Of a stretch of DNA of 64,000 nt, positions 27,899 to 39,800 are shown piece by piece. Source of the stretch: Flavipsychrobacter sp. (GTDB taxonomy: Bacteria; Bacteroidota; Bacteroidia; Chitinophagales; Chitinophagaceae); NCBI GenBank assembly GCA_021155965.1, contig JAJNBJ010000013.1, positions 1 to 64,000 of the forward strand, written 5' to 3'. The notes beneath the pieces are model-generated. The model was given only the letters and a program-made list of their open reading frames with translations. It ran no database searches and was not told the DNA's origin. A program made the position numbers and the translations under genes. The number at the start of each line of letters is the position of its first letter. Positions within the stretch are counted from its first letter, which is position 1.

Positions 27899-30800
27899 AT
27901 GAGATTAGGACATCTATTCTTACAACTATCGTATTGTGAAAAAAATGTGAAAGGGCAACGGTTATTAAAGACCATTCTTTTTTCATTAATAATTGCATTT
28001 AGTGCGCCTGTATTTGGACAAACTTATAACCAGATCACTTTAGCTTCGGGCGTTACAACTATTGCAGGTGTTACGGTAACGGTATCGCCTTTCGGTGGTG
28101 CAACTGTAGCACCTTTTTGCGGTGGTAATGCTGACCCATATTTTACAAGCGGCGGTGGTGCCGGGTACACATATACATTTTCTTCGCCGGTTGCTTCTGT
28201 GCGCATTCCATCACAGTTCGGTGGTGGTGCGCCCTCAAGAGATTTCACCTATAGTATTAACGGTTCTTTTTATCCGATCACTGGTGCTAACATTATCGGC
28301 CCTACTACATCTGGATGTCATTTTAGTATGGCTACGGCATCAGGTGGGATACTTATAGATCCCGGTACTCCACAGCCAAGCGCAGTTGTTGAAATATCTG
28401 GGATAATTAATAGCGTGACCGTTGTGACAAACGGTTCCAGTGGTAATTGGTTCGGTATGTTTTTTGCATTGCCAGCGCTGTTTGACAATGGCACTTCTCA
28501 AAACCTGACAGTGTGTAAAAATTCAAGCGCCACTTCCATAAATTCAATGCTTGCAGCTTCAAATGGGACAGGAACATATACCTGGACAGTTGTTTCCGGC
28601 CCTGCAAATGGATCTTTAAGTGGTTTCCCAACTTCTGCTCCAGTCGGCACCAATGTCACTCCTACTGTCACAACTACCTATCAGCCTACATCTGGATTTT
28701 CCGGAACAGATGCCTTTACGATACAGGTATCCGATGGAACTTTTTCACAAAACACAACCATCAACGTTACCGTCAACCCAATGCCCATCACCGGCACATT
28801 AACTGTTTGTGAAGGATCAACAACTACATTAAGCAGCGCATCTCCGGGTGGCACATGGGCAAGCGCGGGCCCGGGTATCGCTTCTGTAGGTTCTGCATCG
28901 GGTATTGTAACGGGTGTTAGTGCAGGAACAGTTACTATCAGTTATGCTCATCCTTGTGGTGGAGTTGTTACTGCAGTTGTTACTGTAAATGCTACGCCAA
29001 CTCCTATAACAGGCTTTGCAGGCGTTTGTATTGGCTCAACAACAAATTTGGTGGCTGCAATGGGAGGGGGCACATGGTCAAGTGCATCTCCGGGTGTTGC
29101 TACTGTTGGTTCTGCCACAGGTACTGTCACCGGAGTAACTGCAGGTACTTCCGTGATAAGCTATACATTCCCTACCGGATGTTTCGCTGTACAAACCGTA
29201 ACGGTTAGCTCTTTGCCAACTGTATCATCAACTTCAGGAAATGTGGTTTGCGCCGGCACAAACAGTTCAGTATCTGCTACGCCATCAGCGGGCGCAACTA
29301 TAAATTGGTATAACGCTGCGGTAGGCAGTGGCTTTCTTGGTTCGGGCAACACGCTGGCTATCATATCTCCATCCGTAACCACTACCTATTATGCCGAAGC
29401 TTTTAATAACAGCACCAGTTCGCTGACCACAACATTTGCTGATAATAACGCCCAATCGGGTGTTGCATTTGATATTACTGTTTTAAATTCAATGAATCTT
29501 TCGAGCTTCGACCTGAGTACCATTGGAGGCACTTTTAATTTTGAAATATATTACCGTATTGGCACTTCTGTCGGAAATCAAACGAGTTCCTCCGGATGGA
29601 CTTTGCTTGCAACTCATTTGAGCAATTCCGCAAGCAGTCCCAGGAATTTGATAATTCCGGGTGGTGTAAATTTAAATGCTGGTCAGACTTATGGTTTTTA
29701 TGTTACAACAACCACTCCTACTTCTGGAAATGTGAGATACACGAATGGCACCACACTTGGTGCTGTGTTTTCATCAAATGCAGACCTGCAGATAAAGGAG
29801 GGCTACGGCATGACTTATCCTTTTGCCGCTTCGGGCTCCTTTTCTCCCAGGATACCAAACATTACAGCGCACTATGGATTAATTCCGATTTGCTCCAGTT
29901 CGTCAAGGTCTGCAGCTACATTAACAGTTAATCCAAACCCAGCCATCGCAGGTACACAAAGTGTATGTGTTGGGTTCACTACAACGCTCAGCAGTACCAC
30001 ACCCGGCGGCACTTGGACAAGCGGCAGCGGTAATGCAACCGTAGGACCAGCTACCGGTGTTGTTACTGGTGTAACGGCAGGTACTGCAAATATCACATAT
30101 ACGTTGTCAACAGGTTGTTTCTCATTTGTAACAGTTACGGTTAATCCAAACCCAGCAGCAATAGGCGGCCCAATGGCTGTTTGCGTTGGCCTCACGACAA
30201 CGCTCACAGACGCAACACCGAGTGGCACATGGAGCAGCAGCCACACCAGCGAGGCTACTGTGGTGCCAGGTACAGGTGTGGTTACGGGTGTATCGGCAGG
30301 TACTCCGTACATTTCGTATACATTATCAACAGGCTGTTTTGCAACGCAACAGATCACAGTCAATCCAAACCCTGTTGCCATCACAGGCAATACAAGCATA
30401 TGCCTTGGCTTTACATCAACGCTTACGAATGCCACGTCTGGCGGCACATGGAGCAGCAGTGCCTCTGGCACTGCATCGGTTGTTGCCGGTACAGGAGTTG
30501 TAACTGGTAACGCCGTTGGCACAGCAACAATTACGTATACAATATCAGCTACGGGTTGTATCAACACTACAGTGGTAACAGTTCAGCCTAATCCCGCTGC
30601 AATAGGCGGCACAACAAATGTGTGCGAGGGCTTGACAACTACCTTAACTAATGGCACCGGCGGCGGCACATGGAGCAGCAGCGATATTTCGAAAGCAACT
30701 ATTGGTTCAGCTTCCGGTACAGTTACCGGTGTTCTAGCCGGTACGCTAACTATCACCTACATGCTGCCTACTGGTTGTTATGCAACTACTCCATTCACAG

Positions 30801-33800
30801 TTAATACTACACCTGTTGCAATTACAGGTACGGCTGTTGTATGTGTAGGTTCAACAACTACGTTGAGCAATGGCACAAGCGGCGGCACATGGAGCAGCAG
30901 TGCGCCTGCTACAGGTTCAGTGGGGGCAACTACAGGTATAGTTACCGGCGTTTCCGCGGGCACAGTAACGATCACATACCTGATGTCTACAGGCTGCCTC
31001 AACACACTGGTGGTAACAGTAAACCCTCTGCCTGCTGCTATTGGCGGCACAACGAATGTATGTGAAGGATTAACTACAACATTGACAAACGGATCACCGG
31101 GCGGTACCTGGACAAGCAGCAACCCAACTTTGGCAAGCATAGGTTCTGCCAGCGGAACAGTAACGGGTAATCTTGCAGGCACTGTTAATATTACTTATAC
31201 ATTACCTACAGGTTGTATTGCTACAACGCCATTTACAGTTAACCCCACACCGGCTGCAATAACCGGGGCGTCGTCAGTTTGCGAAGGATCAACAATAACA
31301 TTGACTGATGCTTCCTCAGGTGGCACGTGGACAAGCAGCAATGCAAATGCATCTGTTGGTCCGGCTACAGGTATAGTAACAGGTGTTACGGCTGGCACTT
31401 CAACCATTACTTATACTTTACCGGCAGGTTGCACTGCGGTAAAAGATATTACCATTCATCCAACTCCTGCAGCCATTGCAGGTGCAAATACAGTTTGCGT
31501 TGGCCTCACCACTACATTGACAGATGGCACAGCAGGTGGTGTATGGACCAGCAGTAACCCCGGACAGGCCACTATTGGTTCTTCATCTGGGTTAGTAACA
31601 GGTTTAGCTACCGGAACTCCCACAATGAGTTACACATTACCGGCAGGTTGCTATGCTGTTCATCCAATGACGGTTAACCCAACACCTGCTGCCATATCAG
31701 GTACGTTTGTTGTATGTGTTGGTTCTACTACCACACTCACAGATGTAACCGGTGGTGGTACATGGAGCAGCAGTAATTTAAGCCTTGCTACCGTGGGCAC
31801 ATCTTCAGGCGTTGTAACAGGTGTTGCCGCAGGCACACCAACGATTACCTATACCCTTGCAGCCGGTTGTATAGCAACGCAACAAATTACCGTAAACGCG
31901 GTACCGGATATTACCAACTTCACTTCGCCAACTGCGCTCGATCCATGTCTTGGCAATGGCATTGCAGTTAATGTTAATTCCACAACGCTTGGTACTGCAA
32001 CATTTACAATCACTTATAACTTAAGTGGCGCTAACTCCTCTACAGCAAATACAGCAACGCTCACTATGGGTGCAACTACGGGTACCTTTAATATCCCTGC
32101 ATCCTTATTGACCAATACAGGTTCTACTACTGTTACTATTACGGCTATTACCAACTCATTGGGCTGCACAAGCTATCCATCCAGCAGTAACACGGCAACG
32201 TTTAACGTTAACCCGTTGCCTACACAATATACAGTGTCTGGTACCGGCAGCTATTGCTCTGGTGGGGCAGGTCTCCATGTGTTCCTGTCTAACTCAGTTG
32301 GCGGTGTAAGCTATCAGTTGTATCATAATGGATCACCCGTTGGCAGCCCGGTTGCAGGTACATTCTCTGCAATTGATATGGGCGCGCAAACAGCAGCAGG
32401 TACATATACTATTATAGCTACAAACACAACCACTACCTGTACAATGAATATGATAGGTAGTGCAATAATATCTATCGACCCATTGCCAACAGCATTTGCT
32501 GTGACTGGCGGCGGCAGCTATTGCGCAGGCAGCACCGGTGTTACTATTGGCCTCGCAAGTTCGCAAAGTGGTGTTAGCTACCAGCTATGGCTGAGTGGTT
32601 CGCCGTCGGGCAGCGCCATTTCCGGCACAGGCGGTGCTATCAGCTTTGCGCCAAGTACTTCACCTGGTACATATAATGTGGTTGCTACCAACACAACTAC
32701 AACTTGTACTAATAATATGACAGGCACAGCTACAGTTACCATGAACCCGGTGCCGGCAGGTATTACCGGAACTCAAACAGTCTGTGTTGGGTCAACAACT
32801 ACTCTTGCCAGTGCAACTTCCGGAGGCACGTGGACAAGCGTAAATATGGCAGCGGCTACCGTTAATTCTACATCAGGGGTGGTTACGGGTGTTGCAGCAG
32901 GTACATCTGCCATTAGTTATACTTTACCTACTGGCTGTGCAACTGCCGCAATTGTTACTGTTAACCCACTGCCCGCAGCTATTGCAGGTGCAGGTACAGT
33001 TTGCGTTGGTTCCACAATGGCTTTGACCAATCCAACAGGTGGCGGTCTGTGGAGCAGCAGTAATACTACAGAGGCTGGAATAGGTTCAACCTCAGGCATT
33101 GTAACAGGGGGCGCCGCAGGTACTCCTACAATTACTTACACATTGCCAACAGGTTGTATTGCTACAGCAGGAATAACAGTTAACGCAACTCCCGCTGCTA
33201 TTGGTGGTACGCCGGTTGTCTGTGTTGGCGCTTCCACATTATTAACGAATACATTGCCGGGTGGTACATGGAGTAGCAGCAGTATAACTTTAGCTACTAT
33301 CGGGTCTGGTACTGGCATTCTTACGGGTGTTGCAGCAGGTAACCCTGTAATTACATATATAGTAGCAGGCTGTAGCACTACAGTTGTTGCCACAGTTAAT
33401 CCAAATCCTGCTGCAATTGTTGGAACACCTAATGTGTGCGAAGGTCTTACAAGGACACTGACTAATTCTACCACAGGGGGTAACTGGTTCAGTAGTAATA
33501 TTAGCCTTGCAACTGTAGGATCCACTACCGGTATAGTTTCGGGTGGCTCTGCAGGTACGTTGAATATTAGTTATGTATTGCCAACTGGCTGTTTTAGCCA
33601 GGTGCCATTTACTGTTAACATTACACCAGCGCCAATTTCCGGATCAACTGCTGTATGCGTTGGGTTAACTACGACATTGACTAGTGCTCCAGGCGGCGGC
33701 ACATGGAGCAGCAGTAATGTTGCAGTAGGCACGATCGGGGCTGCTACAGGTATTGTTGGAGGTGTAAGCGCGGGCCCGGTAACAATGACCTACACATTGT

Positions 33801-36800
33801 CGGCAGGCAGTTGCTTCGCAGTTTATACAATGACAGTTAATCCTAATCCGGCTGCTATTGCAGGTGCGTCATCTGTTTGTATCGGTTTTAGCACTACAAT
33901 GACGAATGCTACAACAGGTGGCTCATGGAGCAGCAGCAATGCTACTGTGGCTACAGTTACTAGTGGTGGGGTAGTGACCGGGGCCGGTTCAGGAACGGCT
34001 ACAATTACTTATGCACTGCCTACAGGATGTATCGCAACCAAATTGATCACGGTTAATCCAAATCCTGCAGCTATATCGGGTGCGTCTACCGTATGTGTAG
34101 GTTCGTCTACATTATTTATGAATGCCACAAGCGGTGGTACCTGGAGCAGCAACAACACGCTTTGGGCTACCGTAGGTTCTTCTACAGGTATAGTTACCGG
34201 CCAGGGCGCCGGCGTCCCCACGATAAGCTATACCTTATCTACAGGATGCTATGCTACAGCTCCAATTACAGTTAATCCTCTTCCTTCAGCTATCGTAGGG
34301 CCTTCTACAATGTGTACAGGCCAAACCACCACTATAACTAATGCAACAAGTGGCGGTACCTGGAGCAGCAATAACCTGGTTGTGGCCATAGTTGGTTCGT
34401 CAACAGGTATAGTGAATGCACTTACGGCTGGTACAGTGGTGATGTCTTATACGTTGCCGACGGGTTGTTATACTACATTGCCTATAACGGTTAATGTTCA
34501 GCCTGCAGCTATTACCGGTGCATCGTCGGTATGCAATACTTTCAGCACTACATTAAGTGATGCAACCGCTGGCGGTACCTGGACAAGCAGTAATGCTACT
34601 ATTGCCTCTATTGGCAGCAGTTCAGGTGTTGTGAACGGAAACTCTGTAGGTACTGTAACTATTACGTACACAATGCCCGGAGGCTGTGCTTCGCTGTGGC
34701 CATTTACAGTTAACCCTATGCCTGCGAGCATTGCCGGCCCTACAGCGGTTTGTGTAAGTTCTTCTATTACATTAACAGATGTAACAGCTGGCGGCACATG
34801 GAGCAGCAGCAATAGCACTTTGGCTTCAATAGGTTCTGCAAGCGGCGTTGTGAACGGTAATTCAGCGGGAACGGTAACTATAACATATATGTTGCCCGAA
34901 GGCTGTTACGTTACCTATCCAATAACCGTTAACCCACTGCCGGCATCAATAGGTGGTGTTCCTGTTGTATGTGTCAATGCAACAACTACTTTGACCAATG
35001 CAACCGGCGGCGGTACCTGGACAAGCAGTAGTATTGCTGTTGCAACAATAGGTTCTTCTTCTGGTATAGTAACCGGTATAACTGCCGGCAACCCAACATT
35101 TACATATACTATTCCTACCGGCTGCTACGTGACAATAGCCGGAACTGTTCATCCATTACCACTGGCTTATTCTGTTACAGGTGGTGGTAACTATTGTTCT
35201 GGTAGTACAGGCGTTACCGTTGGCCTGAGTGGTTCTAATACGGGTATTGATTACCAGTTGCTGCTGAGTTCTTCGCCTGTTGGCGGCGCAACGGCAGGCA
35301 CAGGTTCGTCCCTCAACTTTGGCTTGCAAACCGGCGCCGGAACCTATACTGTGCAGGCAACTAATACAATAACTGGTTGCAGTGTATTGATGAGTGGAAG
35401 CGCTTTAGTTACGGTCAATCCGGTACCTACTGCATTTACTGTTTCATCCGGTGGCAGCTATTGCGCAGGAGGCTCAGGTGTTAATATTACTTTGTCCAGT
35501 TCTCAAGGCGGTGTAAGCTATCAATTGTTCCTGGGCGGTGCACCAACCGGTACGGCGGTAGCTGGTACAGGAGGCTCAATTAGTTTTGGCAACAAAACCG
35601 CCGCAGGGGTTTATACCGTTGTGGCTACCAATACGCTTACCTATTGCACCAATAGCATGACCGGTTCGGCAGTTATTGTTGTTAATCCGTTGCCAACTAA
35701 TTATTCAGTTACAGGTGGCGGGGCATATTGTATAGGTGGTGCCGGCGCAACAGTGGGGCTAAGCAGCTCAGATGTTGGTATTGACTACACATTGTACCGC
35801 GGCGGCGTGGCAACAACCACAACAGTTTCAGGGACCAGTGCGGCTATATCATTTGGTTTGCAGACAACCACTGGTACATATACTGTAGTTGCAACCAACA
35901 CAATTACGGGTTGTACGAATACAACTACAAGTAGTGTGGTTGTTACTACAAATCCATTGCCAAATGTATTGACAATTTCAGGCGGTGGCGCATATTGTTC
36001 TGGCGGCACCGGTGTTCCGGTTACACTCACTGGTACTTCACAACTGGGTGTAAATTACCAGTTATATTATATGGGTACTGCATTAGGCAGCCCAGTAGCG
36101 GGAACCGGCACAACCGGTCTTAGCTTTGGTATACAGACAGGAGTGGGTACTTATACGGCTGTTGCCACAGGCGCTATTACTACTTGTACAGTTAATATGG
36201 CTGGTACAGTGACAGTTACTACCAACCCATTGCCAACTGTTTATACTTTTAGCGGCGGAGGTCCAATTTGCGCGGGCGGCCCGGCTGTTGCACTTAATTT
36301 AAGCGGTTCTGATATCGGCACTGATTATTATACTTTATTAGGAGGAACTCCGGTCGCAACGACTCCTGGCGACGGAAATCCGCTTAGCGGCACTTCTTCA
36401 ACCGCCGGTTTCTATACAGTAAGGGCTGTGAATAGCTTCGGATGTATAGCTATGATGTCAGGTAGTGCAACAATTACAATTAATCCGTTACCAAACCTTT
36501 ATACAGTTACCGGCAGCGGCAGCTATTGTGCCGGTGGGTCAGGCCTTAATGTGGGCTTGAGCAATTCTCAGGTTGGTGTCAATTACCAGCTTTGGTTAGG
36601 TGGTTCAATGGTTGGTACACCGGTGGCAGGTACTGGCGCAACGATCAGCTTTGGCCTGCAAACAACAACAGGTACCTACACTGTGATAGCTACGGACGCT
36701 GCAACATTATGTACAAGAACTATGACAGGTTCTGCGCTAATAACAACTAATCCATTACCAGCGGTTGAAATTATGACTGGCGGTGGTAGCTATTGTTCAG

Positions 36801-39800
36801 GTGGTGCAGGCGTGCCGGTAGGCCTTGCCGGTTCGGTTAGTGGTATCCAGTATCAGTTATATAATGGTGGTACCCCAGTTGGTTCACCGGTTGCAGGCAC
36901 TGGCAGTACGCTCAGCTTTGGGTTAAAGACTGTGCCGGGAGTTTATACTGCTATAGCCACCAATACGGTTACTGCATGTAGCAGTACAATGTCAGGCAGT
37001 ATTACTATAGTAGTTAATCCGTTGCCTGCTGTTAATAATGTAACTGGTGGTGGTAGCTATTGCGCTGGTGGTGCGGGCCTGAGTGTTGGGCTTGATGGTT
37101 CATTGGTTGGGGTTACTTACCAGGTATATAACGGTGCAATACCGTCGGGCGCATCTATGCCGGGCACAGGCTTCGCCCTTGATTTTGGCATCAGGACCGC
37201 CGCAGGCACATACACAATAACAGCCACTGACGACGTAACCGGCTGCACAAGCATAATGACAGGTAGTGCGGTTATTACAGTCGATCCACTGCCCACAGTA
37301 TATACTATTACCGGCGGCGGCAATTATTGCACAGGCGGTACCGGCGTACATGTTGGCCTTTCTAATTCTGCGGTAGGTATCAGCTACCAGTTATTAATTG
37401 GTGGATCGCCTATAGGATCCCCGATGACTGGCACAGGTGCCGCGCTTGATTTTGGTTTACAGACTATGGCAGGTACTTATACAGTTGTTGCTGCAAATAC
37501 AGCAACCGGCTGTGTGGAAAATATGGCAGGCAGTGCAGCTGTGTCGGTTTATGCGCTTCCTTCAGTTTATACAGCAACAGGTGGTGGTAGTTATTGTATC
37601 GGCGGTTCAGGGGTTCTTGTTGGATTAAGCGGTTCAGATCCGGGTATAACTTATCAGTTATATACTGGTGGTTCTCCTGTAGGCGCTCCGGTTCCGGGTA
37701 CAGGATCAGGTATCTCGTTCGGCGCTCAAACGATCTCAGGTTTGTATACAGTTGTTGCAACAGATGATATCACTACATGTACAAATAATATGTCGGGATC
37801 TGCAAGCGTAGCTATCGATCCTCTGCCAACTGCTTATACGGTTACCGGTGGTGGTGGTTACTGCGCTGGAGGTGCCGGTGTACATATAATATTAAGCAAC
37901 TCTGATGTTGGTGTTGACTACCAGTTAATGAACGGTACATCCACCAGCGGCGCGCCGTTTGCAGGTGTTGGCGGCCCGCTTGATTTCGGTTTACAGACAG
38001 TAGGCGGCACTTATACAGTTGTTGCTACAAATACAACAACAAGCTGCACCAGCAATATGCTGGGTAGCGCTAATGTGTCTATCAACTCATTACCCGCATC
38101 ATTTACTGTAACGGGTGGTGGTTCATATTGTGCTGGTGGTACCGGTCATAATATAGGCCTCACAGGTTCTGCAGTAGGGGATAACTACCAGATATATGTT
38201 GACGGAACTGCCACAGGCCTCCCTGTTGCAGGCACAGGTTCTCTCCTCGACTTTGGCGTTTATGCTACACCGGGTGTATATACTGTTGTTGCTACAACTG
38301 TATTGACCGGATGTTCTGACAATATGCTGGGTACAACTTCGATCACTATCGATCCTTTGCCTAATATATATACAGTAACAGGCGGCGGCAGTTACTGCAT
38401 TGGCGGTTCTGGATTACATGTAGGGTTAGGCTTATCAGATGTTGGCGTTATGTACCAGCTTTACAGAGGTATATCAACAGTTGGTGGACCAGTTGCCGGT
38501 ACGGGCCTTGCGCTTGATTTCGGGGTATTTACTGCAGCCGGTATCTATACTGTTGTTGCTACAAATGCAATTACAGGCTGCATACAGAATATGGGTGGCA
38601 GTGTTACCATCAATATTAACTCACTGCCTGCAGTATTCACTGTAACAGGTGGTGGCAGCTATTGTGCAGGTGGGGCTGGTTTCCCGGTAGGACTGAGTGG
38701 GTCATCATTTGGTGTTGACTATCAGTTGTACAATGGCGGTACTGCCGTTGGCAGCCCAATGGCGGGTACTGGCTCTGCTATCAGCTTTGGTGTGATCACC
38801 ATTGCAGGCAATTATACGGTGGTAGCAACAAATCCAAGCACAGGTTGTTCAGAAAACATGACAGGCAGTGCAACGATCACAGTTAATCCGCTGCCCCTTA
38901 TATATACAGTAACAGGTGGCGGCAATTATTGTCCTGGCGGTTCTGGTGTGTACATTGGTCTGAGTGGTTCTAATACCGGTATTAATTATCGTTTAATGAG
39001 GGGGACGACACTTGTTGCTACTATGCCAGGCAACGACTCAACCATCGACTTCGGTTTACAAACCGTTGCTGGCACCTATACTGTTGTTGCTGTTGATGCA
39101 GCTTCATCTTGCAGCAGCAATATGACCGGCAGCGCTGTCGTAGTTATTAATGCACTGCCAACTGTTTATACGGTTACCGGTGGTGGTGGCTATTGTGCAG
39201 GTGGTATAGGGCTTCATGTCACATTAAGCGGGTCTCAGTCTGGTGTTAATTATCAATTATACAGAGATGGCACCGCTGTTGGTATATTGGTTGCAGGTAC
39301 CGGCTTCCCGCTCGACCTGGGTGTGCATAGCTTTGCTGGTACTTACACTATCAAGGCCATAAATGCCACTACTACTTGCACCTCAACAATGGCAGGTTCT
39401 GTGATAATAGTTATCAACCCATTGCCAACCTTGTTTACGTTGACTGGCGGTGGCAGCTACTGTTCAGGTGGCACTGCTCCGGATATAATATTGTCGGGTT
39501 CAACTGCCGGATTGCAGTATCAATTACATCGTGGTGGTTTGCCGGTTGGCACACCAATGGTTGGTACAGGATCGTCACTTAATTTTGGCCCTCAGCCAAT
39601 TGCTGGTTCTTATACGGTGATCGCTTCAGATATCGTTACCGGTTGTACTAGGACTATGACAGGCACAATAGTAGTGGCTATCAATGCGCTGCCAATTGCT
39701 TATTCAGTTTTTGGTGGTGGCAGCTATTGCTCTGGCGATGCTGGCGTCACTATATCAATGACCGGATCTGAAACAGGTGTAAGCTATGAACTGTACAGGG